Assembly (NCBI GenBank): GCA_905221605.1
Contig: CAJNDS010002354.1
Span: 1-64,000 of the forward strand
Length of the DNA stretch: 64,000 bases
From: Symbiodinium natans
Lineage: Eukaryota; Sar; Dinophyceae; Suessiales; Symbiodiniaceae
Direction of reading: 5' to 3'
Positions 21,310-31,193 of this stretch are shown here, one piece after another (positions within the stretch are counted from its first letter, which is position 1; every line of letters starts with the position of its first letter). Under the pieces are notes generated by a model, which did not search any database, was not told the DNA's origin, and saw only the letters and a list, made by a program, of their open reading frames with translations. A program made the position numbers and the translations under genes.

Positions 21310-23372
21310 TGGTAGCGGAGCACCTGAGTCAGGGTGCGATGATGCTACAGCAAGCTGGATGGACGAAGATTTTTCCATGGAGCATGATGGTTTTCATGTC
21401 TGTGCGAGAAGTGTGTGCCAGCAACCTCCAGAACCTTCAGCAGATGGCAGAGCAGACAGTTGCAGCAAGCAGTGGTGCCCTGGACGCTTTGAGTTCAGGA
21501 AGATGGCAGCAGGAATTGTTCCTGTTTGCAGTGCTGGTTTTCATGAGCAGCATTTTAGCAGGAATGGCGTGGTCGTTCTTGCGAGAGATTGCAACTGAAG
21601 AGCGAGAGATCGAGACTGTCGCCCATGAAGAGTTCATGCCTGATGTTTACATTGCAAAGTCAAGAACAGCAGTGCACAAGCATCGAGAATGCCGTGGCCT
21701 GGACAGTGCGGATCAGGCGCAAGTCGTACGTGCACCTGGATGTAGAGTTTGCTTTCCAGATGGCTATGTTTACATTCAAGGGCAGACAGAAGTAAAGAGA
21801 AGGAGGTTTACCCAGATGACTGGATGTGGTTTCTGGATGAGAGTCCTTTGCAGTGCAGTTCTTCTACTTTGTGCAGGGCTCGTTACAGCAGAAGGTTGGT
21901 TGTTGATGATCAAGAATGTGAAAGCAAAGGCAGCAAGAAGCAGTACAGAGATATTGCTAGATGAAGCAGAGCTCGTTATGTCAAAGCCGCTGCCCAGGAA
22001 TTCGATTTCCCTCCAGGATGACCTGAAGACTATGGCCTTGGAGGATGAGCGCAGAAATTCGATTTCCCTCCAGGATGACCTGAAGACTATTGCCTTGGAG
22101 GATGAGCATGCCGAGGTGCAGCATGCGACTCATGCACTTGGTGAAAGCAGCAAGAATGTGCATGTGAGAAGAGAGAGAGAAGAGACAGAACATGTGGAGC
22201 TCATGTCCTTCAGTTTGCAGCGTCGTCAAACCAAAGAAGCCCCAATACGCTATGAAGATCAAGACAACGAAGAAAACTACAACCTCGAGATTGTGAAGTA
22301 CATGATCGCAGGATTTGAAGCATCAAGAAACTTCGACATCACGAATTTGAAGATTGAGGTGAAAAGATGGTATGAAGGTACAAGAAGATTCCTTCGAAGC
22401 CTTGAGTCGAGCTACGCCCCTGAGATCTCAGTCATGTTTCACAAGCAGAAGGAAATTATTTTCGTGTTGATGATCGTGATGTGCACCCCGATTGGTTTGG
22501 TTACTTGGATCAGCCTGTACAACATGTGTGCCATCCAAAGCAAAAGAAAAGAGTGTTTGAAGAGAAGAGTTTCGAGGAGAGCCAGGTATCAGGAAGTTCG
22601 TGCATGTGGTGTTCAGAAGAAGACGCTCATGTTCATTGTGTTGCTGTACACAAACACGCAAGCAGCTGAAGCCATGAATGCCCAGATGGAGCAAGCAATG
22701 CAATCTTTGGCCCAGCAGACAGCAACGAACACCCAACAGATAAACGACCTGGTTAGCGCAGTTCAGCAGCAAGCATCCCAGCAGCAGCAAGCAAGCACAG
22801 CAGCTCAAAACGCAGCAGCAGCCAGTGAAGGCGAGATGAGAGAAATGTTTCGCAACATGCTACAAGTGGCTACAAGAACGAGCACAGCGGTCCACGAGGC
22901 AGCAAGCATGATCAACAATATGGGTCAAATGCATCGAGATTTTCGTGAGCATCAAGAAGCACGAGAACAAGCACAAGCAGAAAGAGAAAAGAGAAGAGAG
23001 AAGGGAGATGTCGAGTTGCACAAGATGATCAAGACCCCCGACGTGTTCAACCCAAGCAGTTTCAAAGAAGAGCATGAAGGCTGGAGTGAATTCAGACACA
23101 AGATGCGAACCTGGATTGGAGCGTTGGACCCAGAGATGTTAGCAAGAATTGAAGCCGTTGAAGCAAAGAGAAGTGAAGCTGTTGAGTTTTCCACCTTGAG
23201 TGACGAGCACAAAGCCGTTAGCAAGAAGCTCTACACGATCCTCACTTCGTACACGAAAGGTCGCCCATTGAGAACGATCAAGCAGATTACAGAGGAGAAT
23301 GGTTTAGAAGCATGGAGAATTTTGCTCGAAGAACACGAACCCTACACTCGTGGTAGAAGTCTTCGTTGCTGA
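21285..23372 (+). CDS. gag: Copia-1 N-terminal ORF: multi-pass membrane/zinc module followed by the first part of Gag
   Basis: Four hydrophobic segments are visible: about residues 73-100, 183-210, 383-410 and 448-460. Between the first two lies a Cys/His module (HKHREC, then CRVC) that may bind zinc. A 19-residue unit (RNSISLQDDLKT...) is repeated twice (57-bp period, from about 21,997). After a Gln-rich coiled-coil-like stretch (residues about 463-560) comes Gag sequence (VFNPSSFKEEHEGWSEFRHKMRTWI). The frame ends at 23,372 just after RGRSL, where Gag continues in the -1 register. In Copia-2 the corresponding region is one frame, so a one-base loss near 23,365 is the likely cause. Membrane segments before Gag are unusual for copia elements. 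Confidence 0.75.
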   Translation: MMFTTFFNMVAEHLSQGAMMLQQAGWTKIFPWSMMVFMSVREVCASNLQNLQQMAEQTVAASSGALDALSSGRWQQELFLFAVLVFMSSILAGMAWSFLREIATEEREIETVAHEEFMPDVYIAKSRTAVHKHRECRGLDSADQAQVVRAPGCRVCFPDGYVYIQGQTEVKRRRFTQMTGCGFWMRVLCSAVLLLCAGLVTAEGWLLMIKNVKAKAARSSTEILLDEAELVMSKPLPRNSISLQDDLKTMALEDERRNSISLQDDLKTIALEDEHAEVQHATHALGESSKNVHVRREREETEHVELMSFSLQRRQTKEAPIRYEDQDNEENYNLEIVKYMIAGFEASRNFDITNLKIEVKRWYEGTRRFLRSLESSYAPEISVMFHKQKEIIFVLMIVMCTPIGLVTWISLYNMCAIQSKRKECLKRRVSRRARYQEVRACGVQKKTLMFIVLLYTNTQAAEAMNAQMEQAMQSLAQQTATNTQQINDLVSAVQQQASQQQQASTAAQNAAAASEGEMREMFRNMLQVATRTSTAVHEAASMINNMGQMHRDFREHQEAREQAQAEREKRREKGDVELHKMIKTPDVFNPSSFKEEHEGWSEFRHKMRTWIGALDPEMLARIEAVEAKRSEAVEFSTLSDEHKAVSKKLYTILTSYTKGRPLRTIKQITEENGLEAWRILLEEHEPYTRGRSLRC
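21310..21321 (+). promoter_or_regulatory. Copia-1 primer-binding site
   Basis: TGGTAGCGGAGC starts at the first base after the LTR. It resembles the TGGTATCAGAGC primer site used by many copia elements with initiator tRNA-Met. The same 12-mer sits at the same place in Copia-2, supporting its role. Confidence 0.85.
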
Positions 23373-26300
23373 CTAGCCTCACGAAGTACAAGTTTGAAAA
23401 CAAGAAGACCACCATGGAGAACATCCTTGCATTCGAAGAAGCAATCGAGCAGTATGAAAAGGCATCAGGAGATGTGGTGCAAGATGATTTGAAGATTTCA
23501 ATTATCCTCAATCAGCAAGATGGTCAACTTCGACAACACATGTTGCTCAATTTGAGAGATGATACAAAGTATTCAAGTCTTCGTCAGTTTCTCCTGTCCT
23601 ATGAGCAAAACACGCGCTGGACCACAACTGACTTGATCAACGCCGGCAACGACCACGGTGGACAAGCAGACATGGATGTCAGCAACGTGAACAAAGATGA
23701 CAGAAGAAAGCCCTGGAGATCCAAAGGAAAAGGAAAAGGAAAGTTCAGCAAAGGCAAAGGAAAGGGCAAAGGAAAATGGAGGAAAGGAAAGTCCAAAGGA
23801 AAAGGCAAGTATGGCAACGACTACGGCTACAACTCCAAAGGACGAGGAAGAGGAAAAGGTCGTGGTCGAGGTCGCGGTCGTTTTGGTCGTGGAAAAGGAT
23901 TTGGTCGTGGATTTGGAAAAGGACGCGGAAAAGCAAGCTTTGGTCCTCAGTGTTGTCATTACTGTGGAAAGCCTGGTCACTTTGAAGCCCAATGCAGACA
24001 GAAGCAGAGAGATTTTGGTGATGTTCGAAACGTGAACGACGACCAGCAAAGTACCACAGCAGCCAGTTCTACTGCAGCACCAAGCACGTCAAGCACCACG
24101 AACGTGACGAGCGTCAGCAGGAACCAAGCAAAGACCGTGCGTCAAATCTCCATGATCCACATTGGAGATCCTCCACAACAGTATCCAGAAGTTTTCGAAG
24201 TCGACACGGAGGCAGAAGAAGAACTTGAGATTGACTATTTTGGTCGTGTGCTACGTGTTGAAGAATTTCAGCTTAGCGATGCAGAGCAAGAAGAAGAAGA
24301 ACACGAGCACCAAGAAGAAGATGATCCTTTGATGTTGTGGTGGAAAGATGGTTGTGAGCACGAAGAAGATTGCAACCTTTGTGTCCGTGCAGTCCAAGAA
24401 TCATTTTATGAGAGCAGTCCTGTCTATGAGAAGATAGAAGTGATCTTGGACAGTGGCGCCGATGTCAGCCTCATTCCTCTGTGGCTTGGCAAAGAGGGAG
24501 TGCCTGTGAAGAAGAAGAACGATTCAGGCATCAGAGACGCACAAGGAAGAAAGATTCCTGTAAAAGGAAAGAGAGCAATCAACTTGACTATGTTCAGCTC
24601 GAAGCAAGAAGCAGTCAAGATGCAAGAATGCTTCATCGTTGCGAATGTGGTCAATCCTTTGTTGGCAGTCGGAAAGCTACTCAAGAATGGCTGGGAGATT
24701 GTCAAGAAGGATGATGGCTTGATGTTGTCAGACGGAATGTCAGACATCCCTGTTCACTACCACAAGAACTCGCTGGCTACTTATGCTTACTTGCAAGCAG
24801 GAAAGAGGTATGAGAGCGAAGCCTATGTGAACCTGGAGCAGGAACACGTTCGCACCGTCATTCAGCTGAACTCCCACATAGCTGATGCAGCAAGAAAGCA
24901 AGAACCTGGCTGGCATGATACAGACAGCATTGTGGTTGTGCACTACTCCCCGGCGCAGTCGAAGTACAAAGATCCCACGGACATGTACCGTACGGAGGAT
25001 TTTCCGTACAGAAGCACGATGATCAAGACAGAAGATGGTACATGGAAAGCCGTTGAAGTGTGCAAGAAGTATGCGCAGAAGATGGACCCGTTTGAGGATA
25101 TCAGCGCAGGCGGGGAATTTGAAGTGGTGACAGCATTGTCGTCACGAGTTATCCCGCTGAATGTCTTGGGCATCCCCTTGAAGAAAGATGAACGCCAAGA
25201 ACAAGAAGCAAGAACCAGCGACACTTGGAGCATCGAGAAGGCTGGTACGGAACTTGTGCGGTACCACAACACGCCGCGCACCCACAAGTTCAACCCTGAG
25301 AACGTAGCTGGAATGCCCACGGACATTGAGAATTTGACGTCCTGGAGATACACTATTGGCGAGTGTGTCTATGCCACGAATTTGTATGAAGACGAAGATG
25401 ATTGGAGCAAAGACACAGAACCTCCTGAAGAAGCATTCGCTTTGCCGTGGTATGGTCAGACCAGATTTCGTCTCAAAGAACCTGTTCGTGAAGATAGAAG
25501 AAGCAGTGCACAAGAGCAAGAGGCAAAGAGACAGAAGCTTGAAGAAGAAAAGAGAAGTTTCCTCCCAGAAGATGTGCAGATGGAAGAAGCACCACGAGGT
25601 GAAGTTGAACGAGATTCTCTTGTGTTCACCTACGATGGCTATGAGTACAGCAAGAATAGCAGCGTGCAGATTTTACGTCAACTTTGTCGTGAATTTGAAG
25701 TACCAAGCAGTGGCAGCAAAGAGCAGATGCTGAAGCGCTTGTCTCGCGCAGCTCAGGAGCGCGAAGCGGCAGACAGCCTAGCCCTCGGGCGCAGGCAGTA
25801 TGAAGCGCAAGTCGCGCCGCTGATGAGGAAGCGCGAAGAACGCCCCAATGAGCAGGAAGTGATGCTACACAACCTGACGCACCTGCCATTTGCTGGCTGG
25901 TGTGAGCATTGCGTCGCCACTCGGGCGAAAGAAAATCAGCATCGGAAGAGCGAATTGACTCGCTCCCCCGCTGAAGAGAGCAGCAAGTCAACACTCTGTT
26001 TCGACTTTGCGTACACCTCAACGAGCAGCTCTGAGGCGCAGCCCATGGTCACGCTGATCGCGAACGATGCATGGTCCAAGTGGTTTGTCGCCGTGCCCGT
26101 AGCAAGAAGAGGAGGCGCAGATGCGCTGAGGCACATGACCGAAGCGTTGACTACAGCTACACTGCAGCTTGGGTACTCAGAAATCAATGTGAAGGCAGAC
26201 AATGAAGGTGTTTGCAGAAGCTTGAAGATTGCACTCCAGAAAATGCGTGGAGCGCATGGCCTGAGCACTACACTTCTTTCAAGTGTACCCCATGATCACG

Positions 26301-29300
26301 AAAGCAATGGTTTGGCCGAGCGTGCAGTCCAAACAGTCAGAAGGCATGCGAATTGTATCCTGGATGAGGTCAGAGTGAAGACAGAACTTCCTCTTAGCCA
26401 TGAACACCCACTGATGTCGTGGGCAATGCGACACTCTGCGTGGCTACTCAACCGTTTTCATCGGTCCTCAGCAACAGGAAAGACGCCGTATGAATTCATG
26501 ACAGGCCAACCGTATCGAGGAGAACTCGTACCATTTGCAAGCACGATTATGGTGAAACGCTTGAGACCGAAGCGCAAAGGTGACCGTTTGTGGACGTTCG
26601 GAGTGTTCCTCGGCAAGACTGAATCTGGAATGTGGCTTACCTTCCAGAGCGATGGCATTCACGCATCAAGAAGTGCGAGACCAGTTGGTGAAGCTTACGA
26701 CGCGAAGGCCATCAGCAGCGTGAACGTTTTCACTTGGTCGATCAAGAACAATACACTTGGCAGCCGAGTACTACCTCAGAAAAGATTGGTTTCTCCGCAG
26801 ATTGTTCTTCCAGCAGTTGCAGCAGGTGAAGAACGAAAGAGCCTTGAAGATGAAGTTGCAGACGAAGCCGCCTCTGATCCTCCAACAAGTGATGAGGAGA
26901 AAGCAAGGAGAGATGCAGAAGGAATGCTTGAAGAGTTCGAGCTTGTTCATGATGAGCATGATCCTCTGGCAGATATGGTTTCCGAGCATGAAGATGAAAG
27001 AGAAGAAGTTCCTGAAGAAGGAAAGATGGATCGAGAAAGCAGACCAGACTTTGAATGTGTTGGTTCACCAAGCAAGATCCCAAGAACAAGAGTTGAGCTT
27101 CCCAGGTTTGGACCTGGAGCATCGTCTTCGGTGATGAGAGCAGAAAGAATGCCCGACAATGATGAGAGGTCGGACGAAGAAGAAGATTGCTTTGCAGGCA
27201 GTGAAGCTAGTGACTTTGAGACAGAAGATGAATGGAGCGATGAAGAACAGCGAGAAGAAGTTCAAGTCCTTCCAGAAAGTTTCTTCTCAGAGGAAGCAGG
27301 ACCTCCTCAACTCGCAGAAGAAGACCTCGAGATCTTTGACGATGCCGCAGCAGGAAAAGAAGTTTCCAGATTGACAAAGATGGGTGTCATAGAAGAGGTG
27401 CCCATGGAGCAAGAAGAGAACAAAGAAGTTGTTTGGTTGACAACAAAGCTGGTTTTCGACTGGAGATTTCGGGAGTCAGAAAACGTCATCTGCGAGAACG
27501 AGATCCCTGAAGGGCAACAAGAAGTTCCTCATGAAGCCCTGAAGCCACGAAGATGTTGGCAGAGAAGAGCAAGGCTGGTAGCAAGAGAGTATAACAACTC
27601 GAAGCGAGAAGATGTGTTCAGCCCAGCTACCTCTCCGTCGTTGACGAAGCTGATTCCAATTTTGGCATTGGCAAATCGATGGAGTATTTGGTCGCTTGAC
27701 ATCAAAGATGCATTTTTGCAGGTTCCCCAGAAGAGACCTGTACACTGCAAGATTCCACGAGGAAAAGGAAGTCAAGCAGTACACGGAATGGAAGCCAAAT
27801 GCTGGCGTCTTGGTCGTGTCCTTCCTGGACAAAGAGATGCTAGTCTTCTGTGGAGCGAATTTTGTGCAGAACTTTTGCAACAAGAAGGCTATGAGAAAAG
27901 CATCGCGAACCCAGCGTTGTTTCGCTTGATCAAGAACGGCAAGGTCGTATCCGTTTGCATCGTACATGTCGATGACCTTCAAGTAGCAGGAAAAGCAGCA
28001 GTGGTGAAGCCCGTCCTCGAAGCTTTAGCGAAGAAGGTGAAGCTACAAGTAGAAGGACCTTTTCTGACAGAAGAAGATTATCGCAATGGATTTTCCAAGC
28101 AGTCTGTGCGTTTTCTCAAGAGAAGGTATAGCTATGAAGACGGAAAGTTGTTTGTCCGCCCTGACACCAAGTATGTCACCAAGCTCCTTGAAAAGCTACA
28201 CCTTGGATCGAGAAGAGAGAAAGCTACCCCTGCAGCAGGAAATGTGCAGAACACCGATGAGACAAAAGAGCTGGACGAGAACAAGAAGAATGTGTACCGA
28301 AGTTGTGTCGGTATACTTCTATATCTTGCCCAAGATCGTCCTGACATCCAGTATGCAGTCCGAAATTTGGCAACTGGAATGAAGGCTCCTACGCAGAAGA
28401 AGCAGAAAGAGCTCGAGCATTGCGCGTTGTATCTGAAGAAGACTGCAGGCTATGCGGTTTGCTACGCAGCAGGGAGACCTGGAACGGCAACCTTGCAAAG
28501 AAGCAAGAATTTGGAGCAAGATTCCGAGAATGAGAACGAGAAGAGCATCGAGAGTGGCAGTCACCTGGTCGAAGTATTTTCTGACGCCGACTGGGCCGGC
28601 AACAAGAGCAGCCGGAAATCTGTATCAGGAGGAGTCATCTTCCTGGACGGCCAGTATGCGTTTTCTTACTCAAGAACGCAGAAAACTGTGGCACTTTCCA
28701 GTGGCGAGTCCGAGTACTACGCACTCACTGGTGCTGTCGCAGAAGGAATTGGCATTCGAGAAGCCGTAGAGTTCCTTTCTGGCAAAGCAGTGCGAATGAA
28801 GGCGTACACAGATAGCAGTGCAGCACGTGGCATTGTGCACCGGCAAGGTGTTGGTCGTATCAAGCACTTAGCAACGAGAATGCTCTGGTTGCAAGAAGTT
28901 ACCAGAAACGGCCTATGCAGCGTGAAGGCAGTGAGCACTGTTTTCAACCCTGCCGACTTAGGGACCAAGCCCCTCAACGCATCGAGAATGAAGCTACTTT
29001 TGAACATCCTTCAAGTTCATGATGATCGAGAAGCAATCGGTCGTGAAGAACGAATGGCCGCAGAGAGCACAGCTACAGTCAGAAGATTGACAAAGGTATC
29101 CGGAAGCAGACTTGGTTTGACGTTATTGTCAGCTTTTGGTTTTGCAGTTGAATCTGCAGGTCAGCAAGAAGGAGATTTTGTAGCACGAAGATATTTTTGC
29201 ATGCAGTTGATGAGTTTTGTGTTTGGTCCGTTTTCTACAGCTCAAGAGCCACCTCAAGAACTTCAAGAAGTTGAACAAGAAGTTTTACATGGTCAAAGCA

Positions 29301-30232
29301 GCAACAGCAGCATGAAGTTTTCACACGTTTTCACGAGCATGCCTGAGCTTGAGATGTTCGTGCCCGTGTGCATGGCTGTGATTGTTGTTCTGGTGACAAT
29401 CATTGTCTACTTGGCAGTGAACCAGAAGAAAGAGAAGAAGGGTGAGAAAGAAGAGAAGCCCAAAGAAAAGAAGCCTGAAGGTGAAGTCACAAAGAAGAAA
29501 GAAGAAGAAGACAAAGAGAAGAGCTCGCAAGGTGTCCTTGAAGACGACGAGACCGTGAAGATGAAGGTCGACGAGCTGATCGCGAAGATGGAGAAGCAAG
29601 AGCGTGCCTTGGAGAAAGAAAAGTTGAAGAGAGAAGAAGCAGAAGAGAAGGCGAAGGAGGCAGAAGAAGATCGTGACCAAGCATTTGTTATGAAGGCGAA
29701 GGTGGTTGCGAAGTTCAGTGAAGCTGAAGCAGAGAAGAAAGCTTTGGAGAAAGAGAAGGAAGAGTTGGAGAAGCAGAAAGAAGCGTACAAGCAAGATGCC
29801 AAAGAGGTGAGAGAGCAGTTGAAGAAGGACTACGACATGATCACGAAGCACATGAAGAAAGAAGCGGACGAGAGAAAGAGAGAAGCAGAAGAGCTAGAAG
29901 CAGCAGAACAAAGAAGAGAGGAGGAAGACAGGATCAATGCAGAGATCAGGAAAGCCAACGAGGAAAGGATTGAAGCAGCAGAACGACAAAGGAGGAAAGA
30001 GGAGACAGACAAGAAAGCCGAAGCAATGAGACAAAAGGAGCAGGCAAAGAAGGCCCAGGAGGAGAAAGAGGCCCAGGAGAAGGAAGCACAGGAAAGGAAA
30101 GCACAAGAGGAGAAGAAGAAGGCAAAGGAGAAGAAGGCACAAGAGGAGAAGGAAGCACAAGGCCCAAGAGGAGAAGGAAGCACAGGAAAAGAAAGCACAG
30201 GAGGAGAAGGAAGCACAGGAGAAGGAAGATGA
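23366..30232 (+). CDS. gag-pol: Copia-1 Gag-Pol ORF
   Basis: Rest of Gag with a Lys/Gly/Arg-rich tract and zinc knuckle CHYCGKPGHFEAQC (about residues 196-210). Aspartic protease ILDSGADVSLIP (near residue 360) follows, then a SAP-like helix pair (ILRQLCREFEVPSSGSKEQML) before the integrase. The integrase has HLPFAGWCEHC and catalytic D (FDFAYT), D (KADNEG) and E (NGLAERAVQ). RT has LDIKDAFLQV and VHVDDLQVAG. RNase H has FSDADWAGN, SSGESEYYAL, YTDSSAARG and NPADLGTKPL. After it come a membrane segment (MAVIVVLVTIIVYLA at about 29,370-29,415) and a very long Lys/Glu coiled coil. The frame ends at 30,232 because of one extra base near 30,161; coding character continues in the other register to 31,193. 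Confidence 0.92.
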   Translation: MLTSLTKYKFENKKTTMENILAFEEAIEQYEKASGDVVQDDLKISIILNQQDGQLRQHMLLNLRDDTKYSSLRQFLLSYEQNTRWTTTDLINAGNDHGGQADMDVSNVNKDDRRKPWRSKGKGKGKFSKGKGKGKGKWRKGKSKGKGKYGNDYGYNSKGRGRGKGRGRGRGRFGRGKGFGRGFGKGRGKASFGPQCCHYCGKPGHFEAQCRQKQRDFGDVRNVNDDQQSTTAASSTAAPSTSSTTNVTSVSRNQAKTVRQISMIHIGDPPQQYPEVFEVDTEAEEELEIDYFGRVLRVEEFQLSDAEQEEEEHEHQEEDDPLMLWWKDGCEHEEDCNLCVRAVQESFYESSPVYEKIEVILDSGADVSLIPLWLGKEGVPVKKKNDSGIRDAQGRKIPVKGKRAINLTMFSSKQEAVKMQECFIVANVVNPLLAVGKLLKNGWEIVKKDDGLMLSDGMSDIPVHYHKNSLATYAYLQAGKRYESEAYVNLEQEHVRTVIQLNSHIADAARKQEPGWHDTDSIVVVHYSPAQSKYKDPTDMYRTEDFPYRSTMIKTEDGTWKAVEVCKKYAQKMDPFEDISAGGEFEVVTALSSRVIPLNVLGIPLKKDERQEQEARTSDTWSIEKAGTELVRYHNTPRTHKFNPENVAGMPTDIENLTSWRYTIGECVYATNLYEDEDDWSKDTEPPEEAFALPWYGQTRFRLKEPVREDRRSSAQEQEAKRQKLEEEKRSFLPEDVQMEEAPRGEVERDSLVFTYDGYEYSKNSSVQILRQLCREFEVPSSGSKEQMLKRLSRAAQEREAADSLALGRRQYEAQVAPLMRKREERPNEQEVMLHNLTHLPFAGWCEHCVATRAKENQHRKSELTRSPAEESSKSTLCFDFAYTSTSSSEAQPMVTLIANDAWSKWFVAVPVARRGGADALRHMTEALTTATLQLGYSEINVKADNEGVCRSLKIALQKMRGAHGLSTTLLSSVPHDHESNGLAERAVQTVRRHANCILDEVRVKTELPLSHEHPLMSWAMRHSAWLLNRFHRSSATGKTPYEFMTGQPYRGELVPFASTIMVKRLRPKRKGDRLWTFGVFLGKTESGMWLTFQSDGIHASRSARPVGEAYDAKAISSVNVFTWSIKNNTLGSRVLPQKRLVSPQIVLPAVAAGEERKSLEDEVADEAASDPPTSDEEKARRDAEGMLEEFELVHDEHDPLADMVSEHEDEREEVPEEGKMDRESRPDFECVGSPSKIPRTRVELPRFGPGASSSVMRAERMPDNDERSDEEEDCFAGSEASDFETEDEWSDEEQREEVQVLPESFFSEEAGPPQLAEEDLEIFDDAAAGKEVSRLTKMGVIEEVPMEQEENKEVVWLTTKLVFDWRFRESENVICENEIPEGQQEVPHEALKPRRCWQRRARLVAREYNNSKREDVFSPATSPSLTKLIPILALANRWSIWSLDIKDAFLQVPQKRPVHCKIPRGKGSQAVHGMEAKCWRLGRVLPGQRDASLLWSEFCAELLQQEGYEKSIANPALFRLIKNGKVVSVCIVHVDDLQVAGKAAVVKPVLEALAKKVKLQVEGPFLTEEDYRNGFSKQSVRFLKRRYSYEDGKLFVRPDTKYVTKLLEKLHLGSRREKATPAAGNVQNTDETKELDENKKNVYRSCVGILLYLAQDRPDIQYAVRNLATGMKAPTQKKQKELEHCALYLKKTAGYAVCYAAGRPGTATLQRSKNLEQDSENENEKSIESGSHLVEVFSDADWAGNKSSRKSVSGGVIFLDGQYAFSYSRTQKTVALSSGESEYYALTGAVAEGIGIREAVEFLSGKAVRMKAYTDSSAARGIVHRQGVGRIKHLATRMLWLQEVTRNGLCSVKAVSTVFNPADLGTKPLNASRMKLLLNILQVHDDREAIGREERMAAESTATVRRLTKVSGSRLGLTLLSAFGFAVESAGQQEGDFVARRYFCMQLMSFVFGPFSTAQEPPQELQEVEQEVLHGQSSNSSMKFSHVFTSMPELEMFVPVCMAVIVVLVTIIVYLAVNQKKEKKGEKEEKPKEKKPEGEVTKKKEEEDKEKSSQGVLEDDETVKMKVDELIAKMEKQERALEKEKLKREEAEEKAKEAEEDRDQAFVMKAKVVAKFSEAEAEKKALEKEKEELEKQKEAYKQDAKEVREQLKKDYDMITKHMKKEADERKREAEELEAAEQRREEEDRINAEIRKANEERIEAAERQRRKEETDKKAEAMRQKEQAKKAQEEKEAQEKEAQERKAQEEKKKAKEKKAQEEKEAQGPRGEGSTGKESTGGEGSTGEGR

Positions 30233-31193
30233 AAGGAACGAGGCAATCGCGAAGGAGAAGGCGAAGAAGCAAAGAGCAAAGCTAGAGGCCTATGAGGAAA
30301 TGAGAAGAAAGGAGCAGGAAGCCCAAGAAGCGACGAAGGAAGAGAAGGAGAAGGCAAAGAAGGAGTTGAAGGAAGCACAGGAACGAAAGACACAAGCGGA
30401 GATTGAGGCAGAGAAGGAAAGAGCAAGAATGAAGGAGATTGAAGTCGTTGAAGTCGAAGATTCAGGATCTGAAGATGGAAAGCCCACACTAGGAGCAGAA
30501 GGAAAGAAGGATGCAGAAGGCAATGTGTGGCAGATCCACAAAGGAGCATTGTGGGTCAGGATCAAAGGCCAGTGGTATGATCCAAACTGGTGGACAAAGA
30601 AAGGATACACGCCACCGCCTGACGTTGCAGAGTCGAGCGAAGAAGGAAAAGAAGAAGGAGGAGCAGCAGGAACAGAAGAAGAGAGAAAGGAGAAAGAAGA
30701 AGAGCAGTACCGAGAACCACCGCAGAGAGGAGAGAAAGGTAGCAAGAACGCAAAGGGCAGATGGAATGTGGTCACGTTTACAGATTGTGGTTGGATTTGG
30801 GAGTACTGCAAAGACACGAATGAGTATCGAGCAGTTCGGCTTGATCAGAAAGGATCAGCGCAGGTGAAAGGAGCGCGAATCAAAGGTGCCGAAGACTGGA
30901 ACCTCGTGACGAAGCACTTCAAGAAGACAGGAAGGTGGGAGAGCCCCACAGAAATAAGAAGAGAGAGAGATGAGCCTGAGGTGCAGCAAGAAGGAAAGCG
31001 AGGAAGAAGAAGTCGAGAGCAAGAAGACTGGCAGCAAGAAAGTTGGCACCAGCAGCAGGACTGGTACGCCGACGACGGTTGGAGCCAGAGCTACTGGGAG
31101 CCAGACTACGCCTACTACCACTACGCCCCGAAAGGGAAGTACCAAGGCAAAGGGAAATGGAAGTATGGTGGTGGAGGCAAGAAAGGCTGGTAA
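30233..31193 (+). CDS. Copia-1 C-terminal extension after the frameshift: coiled coil, Trp-rich domain and Tyr/Gly/Lys tail
   Basis: The Lys/Glu coiled coil of the Gag-Pol frame continues here in the +1 register (open at least from 30,162), best explained by one inserted base in a repetitive stretch. It is followed by an acidic hinge, a Trp-rich segment (NVWQIHKGALWVRIKGQWYDPNWW at about 30,523-30,594), and a second Trp-rich part (WNVVTFTDCGWIWEYCKD). The end is a low-complexity tail of Tyr, Trp, Gly and Lys. This is not a standard copia domain. It could be an RNA- or protein-binding tail of the polyprotein, possibly functioning as a separate product after protease cleavage. Function is unknown. 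Confidence 0.6.

Noticed and set aside
23340-23380. Programmed -1 frameshift between the two Copia-1 Gag frames
   Set aside because: There is no slippery heptamer, the break falls inside Gag rather than between Gag and Pol, and Copia-2 has a continuous frame; a one-base loss is simpler.
29321-30549. Long minus-strand Leu/Phe- and Ser/Pro-rich frames opposite the Copia-1 coiled coil
   Set aside because: The complement of GAA/AAG-rich DNA is automatically open and hydrophobic; the + strand continues a conserved polyprotein.
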